NCBI GenBank assembly: GCA_964454795.1
Contig: CAYVUM010000067.1
Coordinates: 1-20,010, forward strand
Reading direction: 5' to 3'
Length of the DNA: 20,010 nt
Origin: CAYVUM01 sp964454795
GTDB lineage: Bacteria > Pseudomonadota > Alphaproteobacteria > Rhodospirillales > Defluviicoccaceae
Made by a program: the position numbers and the translations under genes. The notes below the pieces were generated by a model. The model was not told the DNA's origin, did no database searches, and was given only the letters and a program-made list of their open reading frames with translations. Positions within the stretch are counted from its first letter, which is position 1, and each line of letters starts with the position of its first letter. Positions 1-6,177 of this stretch are shown here, in pieces.

Positions 1-259
1 CCTCGGCGACTTCGAAGTCGGCGATCTCGCCGTCACGATGCGGCCGGATGGCCTGGATGTTGCCCGGTGTCCGGCCGAGCATCAGCTTGGCCTCTTCGCC
101 CACCGCGAGAACCTGCTTGCGTCCCTTGTATTCGGCGATTGCAACGACCGAGGGCTCGTTGAGAACGATGCCTTTGCCACGGACATAGACGAGGGTGTTG
201 GCAGTCCCGAGATCGATCGCCATGTCGGCGGACAGAAAACCGAAGAGACCGGACAGCAT
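1..259 (-). CDS. mreB: Rod shape-determining protein MreB, N-terminal part (cut by window edge)
   Basis: Actin-like ATPase that forms membrane-bound filaments on the cytoplasmic face and guides the peptidoglycan elongation complex in rod-shaped cells. Reading from an ATG at 259 towards the window start gives 86 residues. They include MAIDLGTANTLVYV, the phosphate-1 loop of the actin fold, then IVLNEPSVVAI, the EAKLMLGRTPGNI segment and IRPHRDGEIADF. These match the N-terminus of alphaproteobacterial MreB closely. The rest of the protein lies left of the window. A GAGGG ribosome-binding site sits just before the ATG. The leuA gene lies upstream on the same strand, but a strong hairpin at 364-389 separates them, so mreB probably has its own promoter (mreBCD type). 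Family assignment is secure. The short ORFs predicted on the opposite strand here are shadows. Confidence 0.95.
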   Translation of the reverse strand, partial: MLSGLFGFLSADMAIDLGTANTLVYVRGKGIVLNEPSVVAIAEYKGRKQVLAVGEEAKLMLGRTPGNIQAIRPHRDGEIADFEVAE

Positions 260-363
260 CAACCCTCGCTGAACCAGGGTGGCGCCCGCCTCGCACCGGC
301 CTCGGCACCGAGGCAGAGACCACGGGCGTGATGCACGGGCACAGGCGCCCTGCGATCATGTGA

Positions 364-389
364 ATGTGCCGGGGCGAACCCCGGCACAT
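364..389 (-). terminator. Strong hairpin after leuA, likely terminator
   Basis: A perfect 11-bp stem (ATGTGCCGGGG at 364-374 with CCCCGGCACAT at 379-389) closes a 4-nt loop, which reads UUCG on the leuA (minus) strand. It lies 48 bases after the leuA stop codon. No T-tract follows on either strand, so termination may be Rho-assisted, or the hairpin may protect the mRNA 3' end. Confidence 0.6.
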
Positions 390-436
390 CGGTTTGTACA
401 CCAGTTGCGGGCGTTGGCAAGAGGGGCCGGCGCGGT

Positions 437-1984
437 TTACGCGAGTGCCGCGGACGCCGCCGTTTTTTCCCGCTTTGTCAGCAGCTTGTTGATGGCGCGC
501 AGATACGCCTTGGCAGACGCGACCACGGTGTCGGTGTGCGCCGCCTGGCCGATGACCATCCGGCCTTGCTCTTCGAGTCGCACGGTCACCTCCGCCTGGG
601 CGTCGGTGCCGCCGGTCACCGCCAGGACCTGATAGTTCTGAAGGGTCGCGTCCGTGGGAACCAGCCGCTTGATGCACCGGAACGCCGCATCCACCGGACC
701 GTCACCGGTTTCGCTGCACTGGCGGGCTTCGCCGTCGATGGAGATTTCCATCTGTGCGGCGGGCTCGCGGGTTCCGCAGGTGATCTCCAGATGGATCAGC
801 CGCACCCGGTCAACCGACTGCATCTGATCATCCGCGATTGCCACCAGGTCGTCGTCAAACACCTCCTTCTTTTTATCCGCCAGCGCCTTGAACCGGCGGA
901 AGGCATTGTCGACAGCCGCGTCATCCAGGGCAAAGCCCAGGTCCTTGAGCTTCTCGCGAAAGGCGTGGCGGCCGGAATGCTTGCCGAGGACCAGAGTGGA
1001 CCGGGTCAGCCCGACGGACTCCGGGGTCATGATCTCGTAGGTTCCGGCATTCTTGAGCATCCCGTCCTGATGGATGCCCGATTCATGGGCGAAGGCGTTG
1101 CGACCGACCACGGCCTTGTTCGGCTGGACGACAAAGCCGGTGACCGCGGAGACCAGCCGCGAGGCGCGGGTGATCAGTTCGGTCCGCACCCCGGTGGTGT
1201 AGGGCATCAGGTCGTGGCGGGTCCGGAGCGCCATCACGATTTCCTCCAGCGCAGCGTTGCCGGCCCGCTCGCCGAGGCCGTTGATCGTGCATTCCACCTG
1301 CCGGGCACCGGCCGTTATCGCCGCCAGCGAGTTGGCCACCGCCAAGCCCAGATCATTGTGGCAGTGGACCGACAGGATGGCCTTGTCGATGTTCGGCACC
1401 CGGTTGCGCAGCATGGTGATCAGCTGGGCATATTCCTCCGGGACCGAATAGCCGACGGTGTCGGGAACATTGATCGTCGATGCCCCCGCATCGATCGCCG
1501 CCTCGATGCACCGGCAGAGAAAGTCATGATCGGTGCGGGATCCGTCCTCGCAGCTCCACTCCACGTCGTCGGTAAATTCGCGGGCGAAGCGAACGCTCTC
1601 GATCACCGCGTCATAAACGGCGTCCGGCTCCATCTGCAGCTTGTATTTCATGTGCAGCGGGCTGGTGGAGATGAAGGTGTGGATCCGGCCGCGGGCCGCC
1701 GGCCGGATCGCCTCGGCGGTCCGCTCGATGTCCCGCCGGTTCGCGCGGCTGAGGCCGCAGACGGTGGCGTTGGTGATCGTCTTGCTGATCTCGTGAACGG
1801 CCTCGAAATCGCCATTCGAGGCGATCGGAAACCCGGCTTCGATCACGTCGACGCCCATGTCTTCGAGAACCCGGGCGATGCGCAGCTTTTCGTCCAGGTT
1901 CATGGAGGCGCCCGGCGACTGTTCGCCGTCGCGCAGGGTGGTGTCGAAAACGATGATCCGTTGAGGGTCGGCAGTCATGCTCAT
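437..1984 (-). CDS. leuA: 2-isopropylmalate synthase LeuA
   Basis: First committed enzyme of leucine synthesis. It condenses acetyl-CoA with 2-oxoisovalerate in the cytoplasm to give 2-isopropylmalate. The 515-residue product has the usual full length. The catalytic TIM barrel starts with FDTTLRDGEQSPG (D14 is a metal ligand). The metal-binding SVHCHNDLG has H207 and H209, and GLGERAGNAALEE contains N243. The flexible linker follows, and then the C-terminal leucine-sensing domain (about residues 395-500). The start at 1984 has a GAAGGA ribosome-binding site at 2000-1995; the in-frame ATG at 1978 is an alternative. Upstream is a long leader with a leucine-rich short ORF and an inverted repeat, which suggests attenuation in addition to feedback inhibition. 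The 491-codon ORF antisense to it is a GC-rich shadow. Confidence 0.97.
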   Translation of the reverse strand: MSMTADPQRIIVFDTTLRDGEQSPGASMNLDEKLRIARVLEDMGVDVIEAGFPIASNGDFEAVHEISKTITNATVCGLSRANRRDIERTAEAIRPAARGRIHTFISTSPLHMKYKLQMEPDAVYDAVIESVRFAREFTDDVEWSCEDGSRTDHDFLCRCIEAAIDAGASTINVPDTVGYSVPEEYAQLITMLRNRVPNIDKAILSVHCHNDLGLAVANSLAAITAGARQVECTINGLGERAGNAALEEIVMALRTRHDLMPYTTGVRTELITRASRLVSAVTGFVVQPNKAVVGRNAFAHESGIHQDGMLKNAGTYEIMTPESVGLTRSTLVLGKHSGRHAFREKLKDLGFALDDAAVDNAFRRFKALADKKKEVFDDDLVAIADDQMQSVDRVRLIHLEITCGTREPAAQMEISIDGEARQCSETGDGPVDAAFRCIKRLVPTDATLQNYQVLAVTGGTDAQAEVTVRLEEQGRMVIGQAAHTDTVVASAKAYLRAINKLLTKREKTAASAALA

Positions 1985-2040
1985 GGCGTCTCGGTCCTTC
2001 GAACGCTCTGATGATCGCTGATCGGCTCGGTCTTGCGGGT

Positions 2041-2097
2041 CCCCTGAACGTTCGACACCCGGCGCGATGCGATCAGGGCGTCTTCGGCGTTCAGGGG
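2041..2097 (-). promoter_or_regulatory. Candidate leucine attenuator structure of leuA
   Basis: On the leuA strand, CCCCTGAACG (2097-2088) pairs perfectly with CGTTCAGGGG (2050-2041). The stop codon of the leucine-rich leader ORF (2093-2091) lies inside the first arm. The second arm overlaps TCGAACG (2055-2049), which can instead pair with CGTTCGA (2005-1999), a segment abutting the leuA ribosome-binding site at 2000-1995. The two pairings exclude each other, as expected for an attenuator. No T-tract is present, so control of translation or Rho-dependent termination is more likely than an intrinsic terminator. Which state is 'on' cannot be settled by eye. Confidence 0.5.
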
Positions 2098-2192
2098 CCG
2101 ATAAGTCGAAGGAGCGCGAGCGGGAGCAGGGTTGCGGACGAAGCCGGGCACACGCCGGCTGATCCGGCCCGGCAGGCCGGCACCCACATCAT
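2091..2192 (-). CDS. Candidate leuA leader peptide, leucine-rich
   Basis: A short ORF upstream of leuA ends in TLLPLALLRLIGP-stop. Six of ten consecutive codons are Leu (CTG, CTC, CTC, CTC, CTT, CTT). CTT looks uncommon in the neighbouring genes, which is typical of a sensing codon run. The stop TGA at 2093-2091 falls in the first arm of the inverted repeat at 2041-2097. The start is uncertain: ATG at 2192 (33 residues), ATG at 2189, ATG at 2213 (40 residues) or GTG at 2153 (20 residues). None has a strong ribosome-binding site. By analogy with leuL-type peptides, ribosome stalling at the Leu codons would report the supply of charged tRNA-Leu. This is inferred from position and composition, not from homology. 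Confidence 0.55.
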   Translation of the reverse strand: MMWVPACRAGSAGVCPASSATLLPLALLRLIGP

Positions 2193-2286
2193 CCGGGTGG
2201 AATCGTCGATCATCCGGGGCGCCGGCACCAATATTGAAGGACCGCGGTCGGCACGCTGCCGACAGTTCAGTCACACCTGCACGGTT

Positions 2287-2316
2287 TTCATGCCGATTCG
2301 GCGCTCGCCCTGTCAA
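2287..2316 (-). promoter_or_regulatory. Possible leuA promoter
   Basis: On the minus strand a perfect TTGACA (2316-2311) is followed 18 bases later by CATGAA (2292-2287), a poor -10. It lies upstream of the leader peptide ORF, where the leuA promoter is expected, and would give a leader of about 300 nt. Confidence 0.25.
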
Positions 2317-2439
2317 CAGGAAAAACCGACTGTATCGTTGTCCCGGGCGCTCAGGCACTCCGTTGCCCGGCGAGAACCATCCTGCTAGTTTCCGCCCAGC
2401 CAACCGGTTTCCCCGCAGCGATTACCAGGGCTCAATCCC

Positions 2440-3009
2440 ATGAAGATCAACGGAAACGCCGTCCGCCCCGGCATGGTTATCGACCACCAGGGCCGGCTCT
2501 GGCGGGCGGTCCGCATCCAGCACACCCAGCCCGGAAAGGGCGGCGCCTACCTGCAGGTGGAGCTGCGGGATATTCGCGACGGCACCAAGCTCAACGAGCG
2601 GTTCCGGTCCTCGGAAACCGTGGAACGGGTCCGGCTGGAGCAGGTGCCGTTCCAGTATCTCTATTCTGACGGCGACACTTATACGTTCATGAATGCTGAG
2701 ACCTTCGAACAGATTACCCTGCCGGCCGAGTTCATCGGCGAGGACGTGATCCAGTTCCTTCAGGAAGAGATGCAGGTAACGATCGAGATGTATGAAGAAA
2801 GTCCCATTGGCGTGCAGCTGCCGGATACCGTCGTACTGGCGATCACCGATACCGAGGCCGTGGTTAAGGGGCAGACGGCCGCATCCTCTTACAAGCCGGC
2901 GATCCTCGAGAACGGGGTGCGGACCATGGTGCCGCCGCATGTGGAGGCCGGAACCCGGGTGGTCGTCAATACCGCCGACGGAAGCTACGTGGAGCGCGCC
3001 AAGGACTGA
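2440..3009 (+). CDS. efp: Translation elongation factor P
   Basis: EF-P binds between the P and E sites of stalled ribosomes and helps form peptide bonds at consecutive prolines. The 189-residue product shows the three-barrel layout: an N-terminal KOW-like domain (about 1-63), a middle OB domain (about 65-128) and the C-terminal OB domain ending SYVERAKD. The tip loop reads TQPGKGGAY with Lys33 in the place of the modified lysine of E. coli EF-P, so EpmA-type beta-lysylation is possible. It starts a plus-strand run and is followed 43 bases later by suhB. The proline-rich protein encoded at 3970-4959, with several PPP and PPPP runs, is an obvious nearby client. That functional link is inference. 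Confidence 0.97.
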   Translation: MKINGNAVRPGMVIDHQGRLWRAVRIQHTQPGKGGAYLQVELRDIRDGTKLNERFRSSETVERVRLEQVPFQYLYSDGDTYTFMNAETFEQITLPAEFIGEDVIQFLQEEMQVTIEMYEESPIGVQLPDTVVLAITDTEAVVKGQTAASSYKPAILENGVRTMVPPHVEAGTRVVVNTADGSYVERAKD

Positions 3010-3052
3010 CCCGGCGCCGTAACGGCACCGCGGTCTCCGGGCTCTGCGCGCC

Positions 3053-3919
3053 ATGCTTTACCGCTCACCGCTGCTGAACGTCATGACCGCCGCTGCCCGC
3101 AAAGCGGCCATGCGGCTGGTACGCGACTTCGGCGAAGTGGAGCACCTTCAGGTCTCGAAAAAGGGCCCGGCGGACTTTGTCAGCAAGGCGGACCGCCGCG
3201 CTGAGGCGGTGCTCCGGGTCGAACTGCAGAAGGCCCGCCCGAAGTATGGTCTTGTGGTGGAAGAGGGCGGTGAGATCCGCGGCACCGACACCTCCAACAC
3301 CTGGCTGGTCGATCCGCTCGATGGCACCACCAATTTCCTTCACGGCATTCCCCATTTCGCCATTTCGATCGGCCTTGTACGCGACGCCGTACCGTTTGCC
3401 GGCGTTGTCTACAACCCCGTCCAGGATGAAATGTACGTTGCTGAACAGGGGCTCGGCGCCTACCTCAACGGCCGGCGCATTCGCGTCTCCGCGCGGACGA
3501 AGCTGGAGGAGTCTGTCTTCGCCACCGGGGTGCCCTTCCGCGGTCTGCCCAATCATCGCCTGTTCCTCCGCCAGGCCGCCGAGATCATGGCCGCGAGTGC
3601 AGGCGTGCGACGGTTCGGGTCGGCTGCGCTCGATCTCGCCTACGTGGCCGCCGGGCGCTACGACGGCTATTGGGAGAATGGCCTCAAGCCCTGGGATGTG
3701 GCCGCCGGCATCGCCATCGTCCGCGAAGCCGGAGGGTTCGTGACCGACTTGGCCGGAGGCAGGAAAATGCTTCAAGGAGGCGGTATCCTCGCCGCCAATC
3801 CGGACCTTCACGGCCGCCTGCTCGCGGTCATCCGCGGTGCCGGCAAGGCCGAGGCGGCCGGCGAAGCGATCGCCATCCCGGGCGAACCGGGGCAGGGTTG
3901 TGCTCCGGCAACCCCCTGA
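3053..3919 (+). CDS. suhB: Inositol-1-monophosphatase family protein (SuhB)
   Basis: Mg2+-dependent phosphatase of the IMPase superfamily. It hydrolyses inositol-1-phosphate, and SuhB members may also act with NusA/rRNA antitermination complexes. The 288 residues carry the family motifs: E70/E71 in VVEEGGE, WLVDPLDGTTNF with metal ligands D87 and D90, and WDVAAGIAIVREAGG with D215. The start at 3053 is chosen because MLYRSPLLNVM plus the following ARKAAMRLVRDFGEVE is typical of alphaproteobacterial SuhB. The ATG at 3083 would cut conserved sequence. The last 25 residues or so, after GKAEAAG, are a low-complexity tail. It lies 43 bases after efp, probably co-transcribed. The exact substrate in this organism is not evident. 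Confidence 0.93.
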   Translation: MLYRSPLLNVMTAAARKAAMRLVRDFGEVEHLQVSKKGPADFVSKADRRAEAVLRVELQKARPKYGLVVEEGGEIRGTDTSNTWLVDPLDGTTNFLHGIPHFAISIGLVRDAVPFAGVVYNPVQDEMYVAEQGLGAYLNGRRIRVSARTKLEESVFATGVPFRGLPNHRLFLRQAAEIMAASAGVRRFGSAALDLAYVAAGRYDGYWENGLKPWDVAAGIAIVREAGGFVTDLAGGRKMLQGGGILAANPDLHGRLLAVIRGAGKAEAAGEAIAIPGEPGQGCAPATP

Positions 3920-3969
3920 TTATTCTGACGGTGGCCGGGCTGGTCCGACAACCGCCTGAATCGAGACCG

Positions 3970-4959
3970 ATGCCGATCTGTTCCCACTTCTCCCCGTGGC
4001 CGATTCTCGGCGTGGCCGTGATGACCGCTCTGGTCACCCTGCCCGCCGGCGTCTACAGCCAGTCCGGCGGTACGCCGGGCGTCGAGGTCAACCGCAACGT
4101 GATCGAAGCACTGCCCGGCCCGCGGCCGCTGTCGGGTCCGGCCACCGCCGGAAGCCGGACGGACAAGCCCCCGGCCCGGCCGCAGTCGCAGTTCTATGGC
4201 GATCCCCTCTATCCGATCCGCCCGGGATCTGCGGCGCCGTCCCGCCGCTCGGCGAGTCCGCTGCCGCCGGCACCGGTCGCGGCAACCACCCTGCGCATCC
4301 CGGCCGCCACCCGAAAGCCGCCGGTCCCGGACCCGCTGCCGGCGGCCCGGGACACCACGGCGGCGCCGGCCACCGGAACGGCGACCGTCAGCGAACCGGT
4401 TGCCGCGCCGCCTCCGGCAACCCCCAAGCCGTCGGCACCGCCAGCGCGCCAGGCGGCCGCGACACCACCGCAGCCGCCGGCGCCGGCCACTGCGCGTCCA
4501 GGCACCCCGCCGCCACCGCCGGTGCTGTCGCCATCGCCCGCCCCGGTGGGGGTCGATCGCGCGGCGCCGATGCCGGCGGAGACCGGCGACGTGGAGACGG
4601 CGCGGCTCGAACCGGGCGAACCTGCGGCCCCCGCGACGCTCACGGCCGGCGATCTGACCGTGCTGGCGTTCGACCGGGACGAGACCGTGCTGAAAGATGA
4701 CGCGCGAGCGGAGTTGGACCGGGTGGCCAGCGCCCTTGAGGCCAGTCCGGACCTGCGCGTGCAGGTGGAGGCGTTCGCCAGCGGGCCCTCATTGTCGGCG
4801 AGCCAGGCGCGCCGTCTGTCGCTGTCCCGGGCTCTGGCGGTGCGCTCGCACCTGCTCGACCGGGAGATCGAAAGCGCGCGGATCGACGTCCGGGCGCTCG
4901 GCGACCGGGCACCGGCGGAACCGAAGAACCGGGTCGATATCAGGATGATCGAGCGTTGA
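3970..4959 (+). CDS. Proline-rich exported protein with C-terminal OmpA-like domain
   Basis: A 329-residue envelope protein. The N-terminus has a positively and polar-flanked hydrophobic stretch (about residues 10-27, ILGVAVMTALVTLPAGV) that fits a signal peptide or anchor. Residues about 60-200 are a Pro/Ala-rich linker with PPP and PPPP runs, likely an extended spacer through the periplasm. Residues about 220-329 resemble the OmpA/MotB peptidoglycan-binding fold (LTVLAFDRDETVLKDDARAEL, then LSLSRALAVRSHLL and a final NRVDIRMI). The usual GHTD loop is replaced by EAFASG, so the acidic residue that contacts diaminopimelate is missing, while the later Arg is kept. The ATG at 3970 is chosen because the open frame upstream runs over suhB. 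It precedes the MotA-like/MotB-like pair by 64 bases and may belong to the same envelope assembly. The antisense ORF of 275 codons is a shadow. Confidence 0.75.
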   Translation: MPICSHFSPWPILGVAVMTALVTLPAGVYSQSGGTPGVEVNRNVIEALPGPRPLSGPATAGSRTDKPPARPQSQFYGDPLYPIRPGSAAPSRRSASPLPPAPVAATTLRIPAATRKPPVPDPLPAARDTTAAPATGTATVSEPVAAPPPATPKPSAPPARQAAATPPQPPAPATARPGTPPPPPVLSPSPAPVGVDRAAPMPAETGDVETARLEPGEPAAPATLTAGDLTVLAFDRDETVLKDDARAELDRVASALEASPDLRVQVEAFASGPSLSASQARRLSLSRALAVRSHLLDREIESARIDVRALGDRAPAEPKNRVDIRMIER

Positions 4960-5023
4960 CCGCCCGGCCCGGCGTTCCCGGTAACCGGCAAGCGCGAGGC
5001 CGGGGTCGCGCCGGGACCGGCCG

Positions 5024-6172
5024 ATGACCCGTCCACGCCGCTACATCGTCCGGATGGTGTTGTTCCTTGTCGCCGTGGTCGGTGCCTGTCTCGTGCTGTT
5101 TGCCCCGCTGCGCGATGCCTTTCTGGCCAATGCGCCTCTGAACGGCCTGATCCTCGTCGCCCTGCTGCTTGGAATCATCCACAATTTCCGCCAGGTGCTG
5201 AGGCTGCGACCGGAAGTGGACTGGCTGGAGCAGTTCCGCGCGGCCCGCAGCCGGGCGGCACCGACGGCAGCCGAGCCGGTTCTGCTCGCGCCTATGGCCC
5301 GGATGATCGGCGACCGCACCGGCCGGCTGAGCCTTTCAGCGATGGCGATGCGCTCGCTGCTCGACGGCATCGCCTCCCGCCTCGATGAATCCCGCGATCT
5401 GTCCCGCTATGGCATCGGCCTGCTGATCTTCCTCGGCCTGCTCGGCACGTTCTGGGGGCTGCTCAACACCGTTGGCGCCGTCGCTGAGGTGATCGGCGGG
5501 CTGTCGATCCGCTCTGCGGATGTGGCAGCGATGTTCACCGAGCTGAAGGCGGGGCTTGGCGCACCGCTCGAAGGTATGGGCACGGCGTTTTCGTCGTCGC
5601 TGTTCGGCCTCGGCGGCTCGCTGGTGCTCGGCTTTCTTGACCTGCAGGCCGGCCAGGCCCAGAACCGCTTCTACACCGACCTGGAAGACTGGTTGTCCGG
5701 GGTCACCCGGCTCGGCAGCGGCGGACTGGCGAGCGAAGGCGAGGCGCCGATGCCGGCCTACGTCCAGGCGCTGCTGGAGCAGACCGCCGAAAGCCTCGAC
5801 GGGGTCCAGCGCGCACTTGCCCGCGGCGAAGACTCCCGGGCATCGGCGGCTCATCAACTGAATGCCCTGAGCGAGAACATCGCCACGCTCATCGACCAGA
5901 TGCGCACCGAACAGCTGCTGATGACCCGGCTTGCGGAGGGGCAGTCCGAGCTGAAGCCGATCCTTGCCCGCCTGGCCGACGGCCCGGCGGCCACACCGCC
6001 GGTCATCGACGATGCCACCCGCACCCATATCCGCAACATCGAGCTCTACGCGGCCCGGGCGGTCGAGGAAATGGTCAGCGGCCGCGAGGAGACGATCAGC
6101 CAGGTGCGCGCGGAAATCCGCCTGCTCGCCCGGACGATCGCCGCCCTGGCCGAGGACGAAAGCGGGTCCTGA
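5024..6172 (+). CDS. MotA/TolQ/ExbB-like proton channel subunit
   Basis: Predicted inner-membrane subunit of a proton-driven stator-like complex. The 382 residues hold four likely membrane segments: about 9-28, 38-54, 128-150 (YGIGLLIFLGLLGTFWGLLNTVG) and 186-207 (FSSSLFGLGGSLVLGFLDL). A cytoplasmic loop lies between the second and third. The last two segments and the stretch between them form the MotA/TolQ/ExbB core. A tail of about 170 mostly helical residues follows. The next gene, 5 bases downstream, encodes a MotB-like partner, so the two are almost certainly translated together as a channel pair. No flagellar, Tol-Pal, TonB or Zorya genes are nearby, so naming it motA, tolQ or exbB would overstate what is seen. 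The physiological role is unknown. The start at 5024 has only a weak ribosome-binding site; ATG 5054 is an alternative but would shorten the first membrane segment's flank. Confidence 0.85.
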   Translation: MTRPRRYIVRMVLFLVAVVGACLVLFAPLRDAFLANAPLNGLILVALLLGIIHNFRQVLRLRPEVDWLEQFRAARSRAAPTAAEPVLLAPMARMIGDRTGRLSLSAMAMRSLLDGIASRLDESRDLSRYGIGLLIFLGLLGTFWGLLNTVGAVAEVIGGLSIRSADVAAMFTELKAGLGAPLEGMGTAFSSSLFGLGGSLVLGFLDLQAGQAQNRFYTDLEDWLSGVTRLGSGGLASEGEAPMPAYVQALLEQTAESLDGVQRALARGEDSRASAAHQLNALSENIATLIDQMRTEQLLMTRLAEGQSELKPILARLADGPAATPPVIDDATRTHIRNIELYAARAVEEMVSGREETISQVRAEIRLLARTIAALAEDESGS

Positions 6173-6177
6173 CGGCC

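Larger units (their letters stand above)
1985..2439. other. Intergenic region between divergent leuA and efp
   Basis: This 455-base gap between two divergent genes must hold both promoters. The leuA half contains a candidate leader peptide ORF (2091-2192), a 10-bp inverted repeat (2041-2097) and alternative pairing segments next to the leuA ribosome-binding site. The efp half is less clear. A possible efp promoter is TTGCCC-N17-TAGTTT with an extended TGC before the -10, at about 2363-2391. This is a weak match. No other gene is supported. Confidence 0.6.

Noticed and set aside
536..2011. 491-codon plus-strand ORF antisense to leuA
   Set aside because: leuA on the other strand is unmistakable. 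Long antisense frames are common in very GC-rich genes, and the translation has no family features.
1981..2403. 140-codon minus-strand ORF whose stop overlaps the leuA start by ATGA
   Set aside because: The overlap imitates translational coupling, but the product is Arg/Pro/Gly-rich noise, it spans the likely leuA promoter and leader, and a leucine-rich leader ORF in another frame explains the region better.
3670..3969. Upstream extension of the proline-rich OmpA-like protein to 3670
   Set aside because: The extension lies out of frame inside suhB and is Arg-rich. A signal-peptide-like N-terminus begins at 3970.
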